Source: Hesseltinella vesiculosa
Lineage: Eukaryota; Mucoromycota; Mucoromycetes; Mucorales; Cunninghamellaceae
Direction: 5' to 3'
Assembly: GCA_002104935.1 (NCBI GenBank)
Contig: MCGT01000003.1
Coordinates: 496,001-560,000, forward strand
DNA: 64,000 nt
The notes under the pieces were generated by a model. It ran no database searches. It saw only the letters and a list, made by a program, of their open reading frames with translations, and had not been told where the DNA came from. Both the position numbers and the translations under genes were made by a program. Of the stretch, positions 1 to 15,512 are shown piece after piece; within the stretch, counting starts at the first letter, position 1; each line of letters starts with the position of its first letter.

Positions 1-468
1 GGGGATGGGCACCATGTGCTTGGAAGTAGCTATCCATTCTGAGGATGATGTTGCTGCAATGAAGATGATGCATCCATTTTCCTTGGCGGATACCTCAAAA
101 GGGCCCTTTGTCTTCTTCAGCGCTGGCCACTAGGAAAACACAGTCAGACTCTCTTTTTTTATATTTTTTTTTGGGTGATCTACCTGCGTGTTGTGCGTCT
201 CGCCAATGCCAAAGAACTTGTCGTAGCCTCGGACCTTGACCATGTAGCGATCATTCACCTTGGTGGTGAATAAGCCTCGGGCCATGGTGGGATACCGTTC
301 CTTTTTGTACTGACTGTCTCGCATGTTCCAGCCCGTCCAGGTTTCGCCATGCACGTCGAATGTGTTGTAACGAATTTCTTTGGGGCTGTTTGCTTTGAGG
401 GTATAAAGAGCTTCAATAACGCTGTGATCGGCTTCTAGCCAATCATCATTAAAAGGGGCAATGTCCAT
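1..468 (-). CDS. TRL1: tRNA ligase Trl1, 5' part (cut by window edge)
   Basis: Fungal Trl1 joins tRNA halves after intron removal and ligates HAC1-type mRNA in the unfolded protein response. Two exons are visible: 468-184 (95 codons, phase 0) and 129-1, separated by an intron starting GTAGAT and ending CCTAG. The protein opens MDIAPFNDDW, then has ARGLFTTK and VRGYDKFFGIGE, which match the start of the fungal ligase domain. Exon 2 reads KENGCIIFIAA, the nucleotidyltransferase motif I (KxNG) whose lysine becomes adenylated, followed by SKHMVP. The join (NTQ|W) falls where yeast Trl1 has NFTKW. The start lies about 20 residues inside the yeast N-terminus, so a further upstream exon is possible. 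The kinase and cyclic phosphodiesterase domains would lie beyond the left edge. Confidence 0.9.
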
Positions 469-1215
469 GCTCGACAGGCAGAACTCGATAAAAAAGAAAG
501 GAAGAAGAAAGGTTTATTTTTTTGAACAGTCGACCAAAAAGAAGGCGCTGGTTGGCCCAAGCAGGCGTTGCCTGTGGTTTTTTTTTTTTTTTTTTTTTTT
601 TTGGCTTTGAACTGCGGTCATGACTCACTGTGTCATTAGACACTTTGTTGCTGGCTGAAAAAAATGAGGTCGATCTGTGACGGTGGCCCAGCCAAGTTGG
701 TGTGAAAATGAAAAGACCAGCCAAAAATTAGTTTTTAGCCTGACAGCCCGGTGATGCGCGCTTGTTATTTTTGCAAGTCAACGAATGCCGAGATGTGATC
801 CTGGTTTCAGCACGACATCAGAGATGCGCAAACACATCCTTGTCAAGCCAAGTGGCTCATTCTTTGATGTCGATCGGTCGTGCGTCTGGTAACTAAAACA
901 ACGACGGGGGTGGGGAAAGGGGCTGGGAGGCCATTCCCCAAGAATGCCTGGGCTTGACGGGGTGGCGCAACTCAAGCCAATGGGAAGGCTGCCGGCAATG
1001 TTGAATTCCGACCGATGTGTTTTTTTTTTTTTTTTCAATCCGCAGCGGCACATGACTTGCCCTTGTTCCTTGATCAGTATGCTTTTTTTTTATTTATTAA
1101 AACGATTATATTTTTGGTGAACGACAATAAAAAGTGGCAAAGATAAAGAAAAAAGGAGCGACTATAGAAAAAGAAGCAGGCGGGGTGTTTTAAGAGTGAC
1201 ACAAATGAGTGAGGG

Positions 1216-2443
1216 TCAGTCCGTGTCCATGTTGAATGAATGGCTGTAGGACAAAGAATTGGCCCGGAAAAAAGTGCGTTCGGAAAGTTGATCTGCAAAA
1301 GGAAAAAATAAAAAAGAGGTTGGAAGAAAAAATAGACTTACCCATGAGGCTTGGCATAGGAGATTTGGCAGGCAGGGAGGAGAGAGAGAGAGCATGATCC
1401 CAGTGATGGTCCATGAGTGGGGTAGATAGAGAGGCCATGGGAGCATAGGAGTCTGGAGGGGTGCCAGCTGACGAGGCATGGCTGATGGGAGACGAAGCCA
1501 AGCAAGGCGGTGGAGCTGAGAAATCGGTGGGTAGATGCTTTTTCTTCCCGCCGCTATTGGGTGGTGTCATATACCCGGTGGTATTATCTGTAGAGTCAGG
1601 CTGGGTATTCATGGTAGGTCGAATAAGATAAGGAGGGGACGAGGACATGGCTAGTTGGAGGGGAAAAAAAAAAAAAAGTCGTCAGGTCACACGCTCCAAT
1701 ATGGTTATTTCTTTTTTTTGGGCTTGTGTTTTCTTATTTTTACCTCGTCTGGCTAGGTGCAGGTGCTCTCTTTTGGCAGAGATGCCTTGGACAGAATGTC
1801 GCTGGGGACGCACAAAAGAAGAAGAGTCGATGGGATGAAGCGGATGAGAAAAAGAAGAGGTGGAGGACGAAGCTGAGACGGCGGGGGAGTGGATGGAAGA
1901 AGACGAACTGAAGGCGGTCATGAGATGTTCTATGCGACTGAGACGGTCCTGGATACGATCAATGGTGCCATGATCATGGGGCAAAGAAGAAGGTTTGGGA
2001 TCAGAGAGGGTGGAGCTAGGCTTTTTTTTCAACAAGGATGGGTCGGAGGGGGTATGGGGAGGGGGGGTGGGCTGGAGACTGGTGCGTTTACGACGTTGTT
2101 CAAAATGATTGACACAGGGTATTTGATTGGCTGCACAATAGGCACAAGGCGAGCCACCATCACATTTGGTTTTTCGACGTCGGCAAGTTTCACAAGCTGA
2201 ACCGGAGCTGAGGCGACGAGCAGGGTTGTTGGTGACGATGATGGCATTGCTACGAGGGTGAGTGAGAGGTCGAGGCTCTTTGTCGGGGGAATGTTCCATG
2301 GCCATGACGTATTGACAGTCGAAGCCCTCGACTTGGCACAAGGAGCACGGCTGGAGCCCGTTGCACATTTTTTTTTTCCTTTTGCAATAATCACAGGACC
2401 GTAATGAAAAAATATCCTGCGATGCTTTTCTTCCGTCGTGCAT
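1216..2443 (-). CDS. Tandem double Zn2Cys6 transcription factor
   Basis: Predicted nuclear DNA-binding regulator of 361 aa in three exons: 2443-1744, 1650-1342, 1292-1216, with phases 1 and 1 agreeing. Two complete binuclear zinc clusters stand in tandem. The first spans Cys17-Cys43 with spacing C-x2-C-x6-C-x5-C-x2-C-x6-C. The second spans Cys84-Cys110 with the same spacing and a basic stretch CRRRKTKC. Most fungal Zn2Cys6 factors have only one such knot. A basic KRKKK patch follows the first pair of cysteines and can serve in DNA contact and nuclear import. After about residue 125 the protein is Ser/Pro-rich with a short helical stretch (DRIQDRLSRIEHLM) that could dimerise; no fungal_trans middle domain is seen. 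The frame is open upstream of 2443, but the Met at 2443 gives the compact start. The target is unknown. Confidence 0.85.
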
Positions 2444-3522
2444 GGCTCGAAAATTAGGTCGAGGGAGAAAAGAAAAACCAATATGGAAAAGAAGAAAGAG
2501 AGAGAAGAAAGGAAGGTCGGACCTACGTTTTGTGGGGGGGAAACGGCACAAGCAAAGAGGGTTGTGACACATGATGGGAAAAGGGTTACACCATTCTTCG
2601 GGGCATCAGGAACTGTTGAGCTGGAGCAAATCAAATAGCCATCCAATCTTGGTCATTCCGTTGAAAAAAAACTTCGTACCTGTTCTCGGAATCTTATTCT
2701 TTATTTCCTTTTTCCCAATGCTTCTCCAAAACCATCCTTTCCTCACCTGTTATGCACGAAAGAACCGTCGTCTTCCACCGTCGTTCATGCACTTGCCCAT
2801 CCATAGGCATCGATGCATACGTTGTATCAATAAAAGACGGATGTGAATCTTCGTTTTATTTATGTTTATTTAAACTTTGAAAGCAAGTTTTTTTTTTTTT
2901 TTACCGTCATACTTTGACCCGTGACCAAACAGCTGGTGAGAGAAAAAAGGGGTCAATGAATGAAGCACTTTTATTTTGTTGCTCTTCAATGGACAGTTGC
3001 ATTTTTCTATTTTTTAAAAATCATCCAATGTCTGTGCACGTTTGTCCTATTGTTCCTGATAAAAAAAAACCACTTCAGCGGTGAACAAATCGAAAAAAAA
3101 AAAAAAGAGATCGTCATTTGAACACCTCTTTCCAGTTCCTCTTTGTTATTTTGCGTTGGGTCTCCGCGCCGGGGGTCTCTTTTGTTGACTGGGTTCCCCC
3201 ACCTTTACTTTTTCCATCACCATGACAGTCAACAAGCATTCGCTTCCTCATGATAGGCGGCAGCCAATCGGCCTGATCTTCTCGAAAGACACAGGAAAAG
3301 AATGAAAACATCCCAAGCAGGCTTTGTTTTGTCAAATCGAAAAAAAAGGATCATCATCCATCCTTGCTGGCGACACAGAAGCCAAAAACCCTGTTCCTAA
3401 CGTCCCGATGTTGTAAAACAAAACTTCGGCTCCGTTTCCGATGATTTTGAGAGCACCACAACGTAAGTCAGTTCCCCCTTTTTTCCAAGAAACATGGTTG
3501 CTTTTCTATTGAAGTTCATCCT
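2444..3522. other. Intergenic, promoter side of the Zn2Cys6 gene
   Basis: About 1.1 kb between the Zn2Cys6 start and the 3' end of the DYRK gene, both on the minus strand. It holds A/T runs near 2888, 3061 and 3093. A 73-codon open frame on the minus strand at 3114-3335 opens with TTG and shows no family motif. I see no supported gene here. Confidence 0.6.
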
Positions 3523-7538
<4,016 letters not shown>

Positions 7539-7893
7539 AAAATGAAACAAAGGGGTGGATGACGAAAGAAAGATCTATCAAAGACACAAACTATTTCAAA
7601 AGAGTGGAATTGAGTCGCAAAACGAGGGGATGCACAAAAAAAAAAAAAAAAAAGTTTAAAGGAGAGAAAGGGCCTCTCAAAAAAAAAAAAAAAATAGTGG
7701 GTGCCTTTTTGCGGAACAAGCTGTGCCCGCGAATTAATTAGTCGTTGCCCCACCCCCGTTTGTGTCACCTGTGGAAGCATCCATTTTCATTCTACACACA
7801 ATACCATATGAAAAACTGGTTATAATGATTATTGTTATTATTTTTTACATGCATGGAAGGTGCGTATATTTTTTTTAAAAAAAAAAAGAAAAT

Positions 7894-9729
7894 CTAAAAG
7901 GCTTGCTCTTTTTGCGCTTGATTTGGTGAAGATTGAATGATCACGTCGGCGATCTTGCCCAAGGCTGGGTCGTCCTGGTCAATGGCATCTTGCAATTTGG
8001 ACGTTGTTACTTCCATTTGCATGGTTTCATCTTTGGCTCGTGTGGTTGGCGGCAACCGTTCGTTTTCAATATCAGATCGGCGTGCTTCTTCAAAAGAGGT
8101 GATGGCTGAAAAAAGTAATCAAAAATGAGTTTGTCCCCAGCCTTTCTCCTTAATTATTTCGTTACCTTTGCGGATGCCTTCCGAGCCTAGTTCCAACGTA
8201 CCGATGGGCAGCTTGTTGGAACCACTCTTGCTCTTGAGCTCCATGACCAACTCGGAATTTTCACGAAGGACAGAAAAGGTGCGGCTCATCTTGCCGACAG
8301 CAAGGATTTTCTTGCGGATGATTTCCCGTCGGTGATCGGCTTCACTGGCGATGGCAGGCGACACGCTGTAAGAGGTATCATCATTGAGTTCTTCCTGGCT
8401 ACAGATGTTGAGGATAGCAAGCAGCATGGCTGTGATTTTTTCGCCCACAAACGGCAAACTCCAGTGGAAGACATTCATGAAATTCGGTAGCCAGTAGGGA
8501 TGAGGGCTAGCGTTGAATTGACGGATATTGAGCACGCTCTTGTCGTAGCTGAGCACAGCCGCTTTGTTACCATAGACGTCGACATAATTCGGGGCTGAGA
8601 AGATCGTCATCAAGGCCGGGAACCCCGTCTCTGAGCTTTTGCGATACATGCGATAGCCGTTTGCTTGGGCTTCGTGGGCTCGGATCACTGAAAGCAGATG
8701 GTTCTTTTCAAGAAATTGGCAGGTTGCTCGGTAGCTAGAGGTAGAAAAGGCAAAAAATGAGATCGAATAAACAAAAAGCGTCGTGCCGACTTGCCTAAAA
8801 AAATAAGAACAGCCTCGGACATGGTTTCTATCAAACTTTGGGTTTTGGTCACTATCGAAATCTTCATATGGGTCAGACCAGAGAAGATCGCACATGATCC
8901 CACTTGTAGGGATCTCCCTAAAGCGATTGATCTAAACAGACATCTGAGACACTACCAAAAAAAAAAAAAATCGGCCGCTTACTTTTTCAATGTCTCGCAA
9001 GGTCTTCAAGTCGGGTGACAGACCGCCATGGACACAAAGGAATTGCTGGTTGACAATGGCTGCCAAGGGGAGGCAATCAAAGGACTCCATGCATAAATCA
9101 TATATAGCCAAAGAGTATTTCTTTTCGCATTCCAGCTTGAAAGTAAAATACTCGGACAAGTGCCGGCATTCGTGGTTTCCTCGCATCAGGAAAAAAGACG
9201 TTGGGTACCACAGTTTAAACGACCAAAGGTAAAGCACACATTCGATCGAGAAATAGCCACGGTCGACATAATCGCCCAAAAAGAGATATTGCGTGTTGCT
9301 TGGGTCACCCCCTACTTCAAAGAGCTTCAGTAGATCGTAATACTGCCCATGCACATCGCCACATATGGTAATAGGCGCATCCAACCGAAGCAGGTTGGGC
9401 TCAGACCGTAGAATCGGTAGCACAGACGCGAGAATCGCCTTTGCCTGGCCCTCCGTCAACCGCCCTTCTCTTCGAAAGTGTTCTCTCAAAAACGGCAAGT
9501 CCGGATAGCCTGGTCGTTCTTTGCTCCAGAGTTGCTCATCCGTAGCCTTTTCAAAAGCAGGTGCCTCGACATCTAACCAAAGAAAGCGTTAAAAAGTCAC
9601 CGTCGCCTCTTTCTTTTTTTTTTTTTTTTTACCTGTGTTGACGCGTTGTGTGGTGTAAACAGTTCGGTTCCCGTTCATGACGTACTTTGTGGGGTCCGTT
9701 TTATCCTTGGTGAGAATCATGGTAGGCAT
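7894..9729 (-). CDS. CNA1: Calcineurin A, Ser/Thr phosphatase 2B catalytic subunit
   Basis: Ca2+/calmodulin-activated phosphatase, target of FK506 and cyclosporin complexes, controlling stress signalling and morphology in fungi. Five exons give 534 aa: 9729-9633, 9572-8983, 8931-8795, 8734-8166, 8105-7894. Metal-binding motifs are intact: GDVHGQ (~104), GDYVDRG (~132), GNHE (~164), and later VIRAHEAQ. The calcineurin-B binding helix, the calmodulin-binding segment ([20 protein letters not shown]) and the autoinhibitory stretch ([19 protein letters not shown]) follow in the usual order. Intron 3 (8794-8735) begins GCAAGT rather than GT; only this GC-AG junction restores the conserved YFF-S-Y sequence. 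The start at 9729 is the best Met; the frame is open upstream with a possible acceptor near 9750, so a 5' coding exon cannot be excluded. Confidence 0.95.
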
Positions 9730-11057
9730 CTTCAACACTTTGCTTACAGCTGGTGCAAGCAGTAAAAAAAATAGAGGAAAAAAAAAAAAAGGAAAGTGCA
9801 AAATGCAAAATGAAACCATTGCCATTTTTAAGCTGATTGCATGGGTTCACTTTCTTTTGCTCCAGTTCCTTTTTTAGCTGAATTTTCTGCAGCCAATCCC
9901 ATGGGCAAGATGCCAATGGGAAATGCGCCAAATTTGGTGAATAAATGACATGTTCCTTGCCATGAGAGGCGCCTGTGAATGAACTCTCGTTGATCTGAAA
10001 GTCTTGGTATCATTGCAGCCAATCAAAAGGCCACTCTTAGGTGAAAGGCACTGTGCTGACCAAAACGGCACGAGTTGGGACTACCAAGGTGTAAAAGCCA
10101 TCGATCTAACCCCTTGTTGATAAGGCTCTGCACCCTTTTCCTTGATCAGAGGAGAGTGCGTTGAACCAGAAAAAAAATTAGAAAAACTGGTGGACAGAAA
10201 TGAACTGTGCCTTCAGGTTTCAGTCGTGGTTTCGCACTGGAAAAAAAAAAGCATACTGGATCCTGATTGGTGGATTCAAACATGATGAGAGATGCCGTCG
10301 CTTTCATGCTGCGAAATGTGCTTTTGGCAACTGGCATCGACACTAGAACCAGTTCATGTGTATCATAGCGCCTGAGTATCGGATACACATCGACTCTGTG
10401 CTGTCCGAGCGCGATCCTAACTCGAAACGATGGGCAGAAAGCCTGCTCATTGCTGCAAGTGAACTGTTGGCCAACAGTCTTGTTGGTAGGATGTACCAGG
10501 TGATCGCGAGGCAAATGATGTGGAACCCACCATGGCTCACCGGTAATCTCTGCTGGACAGTCTGCCGGCTATGACTGAAAGCGCCAAGACATGCGGGTAA
10601 TTGAAGCCGATTGGCTTGTGCTTGACCAGCTCTTTTCAGAGCCTCACCTGAAACACGCTAGGACCCTTCTCTCCTGTCAATACCATTTTTTGCTTGTCTT
10701 TTTTAAAGATATGCCGGTTCAAAATGAACGATCCGACTAATAGTCGGATTTTGTCACCAACCTGTCAAGCAAGGCATGTTTGAAAGTCTGGCTAATATGT
10801 ACTAAGGGCAGCCTCGTCGTTGATCATGAAGTCAATGCAAGCAACATTTGCCAAACCTTCTTCCTCCTCACTCCCATTCCGTAGATGATCTCTACGCATA
10901 AGTTTTTACAGCATTTCACACTATGCGCAGCGTGGCACAGATCAACAATCACATGCAAGTCGGGAATTCAAATCAAGACACAAAAAATGGGCAGCCCTTG
11001 AAAATGAGGGGAAGAAGTCGCCCTTTTTTTTTTCTCCACTTTTTTTTTTTCTCCAAA
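9730..11057. other. Divergent spacer between calcineurin A and acyltransferase
   Basis: About 1.3 kb separating two divergent genes, so it must carry both promoters. Open frames here (for example minus 10146-10514 and plus 10356-10574) have no recognisable motif and no coherent splice structure. I see no supported gene. Confidence 0.6.
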
Positions 11058-13212
11058 ATGAAGAAACGTACCCCACCTCCAGCTTCTTTGACTTACTCCA
11101 TCTTTCAAAACACATTCAAAGCCATTTCCCATGTCTTTTTTCGTGAAATCAAACTTGCCGGCCTACACAATGTGCCTACCGATGGCCCATGTAAGCATGA
11201 ATCTTTTCTCTCAGACTGGCCACTCACCTCTTAATAAATGCTAGGCATTTTCATTGTAGGACCTCATGCCAACCAGTTTGTCGATGGCATTGTCTTATTT
11301 GGTGCCAATCCTAGACCTTCTTATGCCATCATGGCGGCTGTGTCTTATAATCGTCCCTTGATCGGCCACGTTGGCAAAATCTTGAATGCCAGTAAGAAAA
11401 TGTCCCCCTCTCCTATCTTTTGATCGACCCTGATGCAAACAGTTTTTTATTGACTCTAGTTCCTGTGGTGCGACCTCAAGACGTGGTGATCAAGGGTGAG
11501 GGCTTGGTGTTTTATGACCCTGACAACGACCCATTGACGATCCGGGGTCAGGGTACCAAATTCACCCAAGACATCCATATGCGTGATTTCATTATCTTTG
11601 GCCGCAATCGCAAATTCCACGTGGCAACCGTCTTGTCTGATACGGAATGCCAGGTGACCCATGCCATGACCATTCCAGCCGACGAACGGGAACCGCAAGG
11701 CTACTCGTACAGAATCGCTCCTCACATTGACCAAACCACCGTCTACAACGAAGTCAACAGTTACCTCTACAACAACGAATGCATCACCATCTTCCCCGAA
11801 GGCGGCAGCCATGATCGGCCTGACATGCTCCCCCTGAAAGGTATGTGCATACGCTGTGATCCTTTGCCTGCTCACCCTCTCTTCTCATCAAGCTGGCTTT
11901 GCCGTCATGGCTTTGGGTGCCATGGCTGAATATCCAGACATGAAAGTCAACATTGTGCCTGTGGGCATGAACTATTTCCATCCCGATCGCTTTCGCTCAC
12001 GTGCTGTGGTGTCCTTTGGTCAGCCCTTCACCATTGACCGAGACGATGTGGACCAATTCAAGCTCGGTGGCATACACAAGCGGGCCATTGTGACCAAATT
12101 GCTGGACAAGGGCGACGAAGCCTTCAAGATCGTTACCACCACTGCCCCTGACATGGATACGCTGATGGTCATCCAAGCCGTGCGACGCTTATACATGCCC
12201 TGCCATGGCCTTCGCCCCACCCTCGAACAGGTCGTCCAAATGAATCAACATCTCGGTCAAGGCTGGGCCAAGCTCAAGGACGATCCTGAATGCCAAGCCC
12301 TCAGCCTCAAGGTCAAAATGTACAATAACATGCTCAATTACTTTGGTATCCGTGACCATCAAGTCGGCCACTTGGATATGACCCCAGTCCGAGCTTTCCG
12401 TATCCTCGTCAAGCGCCTCGTTCAGCTTGGCGCTCTTGCCAGCATGGGTGCTCCTGCGTAACGATTTGACCGACATCAAAAAAAGAAAAAGCTTGGTTTC
12501 TTATTTTTTTTTTTTTAGGTATCTAATGAACTTACCTATCATGTTGTTGGTTCGCTTCATCAGCAAAAGAAAACAGCGTGGTAAAGCCAGAGATGCATAT
12601 AAAAAAACACGCAGCCTGACACTTTTTTTTTCACCAAAGAGGCACTGGCGGGGTCCATGGTTAAGATTTCAGGCAAGGACGTCTTGGCCACATGGAAGAT
12701 CATCGTTGCTGGACTGGCCACCCCAGCTCTCTACGGCATCTACAGCATGTTGTACTTTGTCTTTTTGGTGTTGCGTCGACCCCAGCTGTCTACCTCTTCC
12801 AAGCTGGCGCGGGTCGGACTTTCATGGCTTGTCCAGCCCATCCTTCATTACATGATGATGCGCCTTGGTGATACTGGCTGGGATATCTACAAGTAAGAGA
12901 GGAATTGTTCAAGGGAAGAAGGGCCATCTTACCATTTTTTTCTCTCTCAGATCCATCAAGCCTTTGCTTTTGGCCATACGAAACCCCGAAGTGGGCTCTC
13001 TGCTCCGAGACATGCGCTTGGCATTGGCCAAGGATATCACAGCCTTTGTCAATGCTCATGCCCAGGATCTTTTGCCGGCCAAGCACACCTCCAACGACGA
13101 CACATCGGCACCCGAGAAACAGCCTTCCCCCGTCGTTCCTTCGCCTAGCCCATTGCTCGACAAATTGAACGACTCGCCATCTGCGCCCAGCCCTATCCAA
13201 GTCTCTGGCTAA
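11058..13212 (+). CDS. Glycerol-3-phosphate/DHAP acyltransferase (Gpt2/Sct1 type)
   Basis: Endoplasmic reticulum enzyme making lysophosphatidic acid from glycerol-3-phosphate and acyl-CoA, the first step of glycerolipid synthesis. Seven exons give 600 aa: 11058-11190, 11245-11391, 11460-11840, 11893-12457, 12519-12580, 12640-12892, 12951-13212; phases agree throughout. Motif I is GPHANQFVDG, the histidine-aspartate box in the form typical of fungal Gat proteins. A later IFPEGGSHDRP holds the substrate-binding FPEG motif, and VNIVPVGMNYF resembles motif IV. Two or three hydrophobic stretches in the last third (LATPALYGIYSMLYFVFLVL and the MNLPIMLLV region) are probable membrane spans. The C-terminus is Ser/Pro-rich, as in yeast Sct1/Gpt2, where it is phosphorylated. 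It converges on the homeobox gene with 156 bp between stops. Confidence 0.92.
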
Positions 13213-13368
13213 GTCTTGCCCATGTCTCTTTGTGCTGGTTTATACCCTCTCCTTCTCTCTATTAACACCCTTATTTATATGCTTTTCGTGACCACTCCTT
13301 AATGTTTGGATGATATTTTTTATTGCCATTAGACTACAACAACAACAAAAAAACTTAGTAAAACTCAT

Positions 13369-14400
13369 CTAGAGAGAAACAGAGAGACGCTTAGTACAAG
13401 ACAATGTCGATATTTCTTTGCTAGACTTACGGCTAAAGCCATCGTTGGGTGGAGTTGCAGGTGCGGTTGTATGGTGGACAATAGACTGAGGCTCATGGCA
13501 AAGGATAATGGGTGCAGTCAATTCCTGAGACGAAGTAGAGCATGAGGACGCCGAAGACATAGCGCGTGAACGCGCCATGGACGACGTTGTTGCTGGTACG
13601 ATGGTTTGGTCACCATCATGATCTTCCTGGTGCGGTTGGAAGGGGTAGGTGTCGAGCAAGTACGGCGAGCTTGCGAATTGACTGGCACCAACCATGACAG
13701 GCAGACTAAAGAGGGGAATCATGCCATAGGGCTGTGCTTGGGACGGCGTGGGCCAATGGGACGAAAGATGTGGCTGGACTTGCAAGTGCTGGGCCTCCAA
13801 GGCTGGAGACGGTTCACCAACGCAGCTGGGTGGGTAGATCGACTGGGAGTAGGACAGTGTCGAGAGAGGCACCATCCACATGTTTGGCATCGAGTCACGG
13901 TGGGCGGCCGCCGTTGACGGTGACAGTTGCTCAAGCTTGGGTGTCAATGGCATGGATACAGGCTCTTGCGATGCAGGCTTGTCAGTCTGTGCCTTGACGG
14001 TTGAGCAAGGAAAGACCGAGTCACGGCCATCATCGGGTAGTGGAGTGGAGGTGGCCGGTTCAGCCGACGCACCAGGACTAGCGGATTCACGACGCGTTCC
14101 CATGGCATCCGTGGCAACTGGGCCAGGATTTGGCTTGGGGCAGACAGTGTTTTCTGACAAAGTTGGTGGCGTGCCACCTTGGTCTTGGATAGCACCCTTT
14201 TTTTTCTTGAGCTTGCGTTTCTTTCCCTTGGAACGGCGGTTCTGGAACCATACTTGAACCCGGCGCCGATTGGTTTTCAGCTCCTTGCAAAGTTTCTGCT
14301 TGCGTTCTTGCGTGGGGTTGTGCGTTTCCTCATACACCTTTTCCAGTACACTCACCTGGCTCGCTGTGAACCGCTTACGATGATTCGAAGCTGTAGACAT
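13369..14400 (-). CDS. Homeodomain transcription factor
   Basis: Single-exon gene of 343 aa. A typical (non-TALE) homeodomain sits at the very N-terminus, about residues 7-63: RKRFTASQVSVLEKVYEE in helix 1 and VQVWFQNRRSKGKKRK in recognition helix 3. A run of lysines after it is a likely nuclear localisation signal. The remaining ~270 residues are Pro/Ser/Thr-rich without a recognised domain. Fungal homologues include Pah1/Phx1-type developmental regulators, but no specific orthologue can be named. Its Met (14400) lies only 191 bp from the Met of the divergent mitochondrial carrier, so the two probably share a promoter region containing a poly-A run at 14451-14464. Confidence 0.9.
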   Translation of the reverse strand: MSTASNHRKRFTASQVSVLEKVYEETHNPTQERKQKLCKELKTNRRRVQVWFQNRRSKGKKRKLKKKKGAIQDQGGTPPTLSENTVCPKPNPGPVATDAMGTRRESASPGASAEPATSTPLPDDGRDSVFPCSTVKAQTDKPASQEPVSMPLTPKLEQLSPSTAAAHRDSMPNMWMVPLSTLSYSQSIYPPSCVGEPSPALEAQHLQVQPHLSSHWPTPSQAQPYGMIPLFSLPVMVGASQFASSPYLLDTYPFQPHQEDHDGDQTIVPATTSSMARSRAMSSASSCSTSSQELTAPIILCHEPQSIVHHTTAPATPPNDGFSRKSSKEISTLSCTKRLSVSL

Positions 14401-14591
14401 GGCAATACAACAACACTTGAGCGTGAAGAGGCCAAAAGAAAGGAGTGAAGAAAAAAAAAAAAAGGTGAGAAACTCCCCCCAACCAAATCTGGCAGGACTT
14501 TATTATTCTCTTTTTATTAGTCTTACTCTTCTTTTTTTTATTTTCTGTTTGTTTCCCCACGCTAGTGCGTCTGCATTGTTTCTTATTGCTG

Positions 14592-15512
14592 ATGCTCACT
14601 GGGTACTATTTATTCGCATCCAGTGTGTCAGCCATTGTTGCGCGATACATCACCTACCCAAGTAAGGTCCATAGTTCTTTCTTACTTTTGTGTTGGTTTG
14701 TGCAACACCCGACCATTCTTTCTTTTGACATCTCACTTTTTTTTCTTTTTTGTCTATTTTTAGTTGACACGATCAAAACCCGCATCCAAGCCAGCCAGGA
14801 ACCCACCTCGATCACAGGCATCTTACGCACGCATTCAATAGCTTCGTTGTACGAAGGGGTGTCAGTCACGCTTTGGCTGAGTGCTCCTGCTCTGTCCGTT
14901 TATCTTTCCACATATGAAGCCACGAAGCAGTACATGGCTGACCAATGGGAATGGTCATTGACATCCATGGCCCTGCATCTGTTTGCTGGAAGCGTGGCTG
15001 AAGTCATTGCCGGCCTGCTGTTTGTGCCTATGGAAGTCGTCAAGAGCAAGTGCCAGGTCCAGCAACAAGAACATCTCGACCTGCATACCAACTTGCCTGC
15101 TTCCCTGTCGACCCGCACCACCACGCAAGTGATCGAGCACGTCTACAAGCACGAAGGCTGGCGCGGGTTCTACAATGGCTACTGGCTGTCATTGGTGGTG
15201 TTTGTGCCTCAGAGCGCGATCTATTTTGCTGTGTACGAGCAGATCAAGATGCGCTGGCCGCTGGGCCTTGCTACCTATCTCTTGGGCTCCATGATTGCCA
15301 GCGGCATCAGCGTGGCCATGTGCAATCCTTTGGACTGTGTCAAGACGCGCTGTCAAGTCACCGATCACCACATCTCCTTGTTCCATGTGCTAAGGACGAT
15401 GATCCAAACCGAAGGGTATGTCGCCTTCACCCGGGGCACCATGGCCCGCATCCTTGCCAACGTCCCTTTGACTACCATCAGCATTACCCTCTTTGAAATC
15501 CTCAAAGGCTAG
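14592..15512 (+). CDS. Mitochondrial carrier family (SLC25) protein
   Basis: Inner-membrane solute carrier of 272 aa in two exons: 14592-14661 and 14764-15512 (phase 1 junction). Three carrier repeats are visible through their signature cores: YPIDTIKTR (residues 22-30), VPMEVVKSK and NPLDCVKTR. The second has Glu in place of the usual Asp. Each is followed by the expected acidic/aromatic helix (SLYEGV, GFYNGYW, AFTRGTM). The length is at the short end for the family because the first helix begins almost at the Met. A polypyrimidine tract ending CTAG at about 14563 could be an acceptor for an upstream exon that would lengthen the N-terminus. The pattern PIDTIKTR resembles the S-adenosylmethionine carrier group, but the second repeat does not match it well, so the substrate is left open. 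Confidence 0.88.
   Translation: MLTGYYLFASSVSAIVARYITYPSKVHSSFLLLCWFVQHPTILSFDISLFFLFCLFLVDTIKTRIQASQEPTSITGILRTHSIASLYEGVSVTLWLSAPALSVYLSTYEATKQYMADQWEWSLTSMALHLFAGSVAEVIAGLLFVPMEVVKSKCQVQQQEHLDLHTNLPASLSTRTTTQVIEHVYKHEGWRGFYNGYWLSLVVFVPQSAIYFAVYEQIKMRWPLGLATYLLGSMIASGISVAMCNPLDCVKTRCQVTDHHISLFHVLRTMIQTEGYVAFTRGTMARILANVPLTTISITLFEILKG

Noticed and set aside
3114..3335. 73-codon minus frame 3' of the DYRK gene
   Set aside because: Starts with TTG; no homology or splice context.
10146..10574. Overlapping 122-codon (-) and 72-codon (+) frames in the calcineurin/acyltransferase spacer
   Set aside because: No motif, no splice pattern, no promoter sign.
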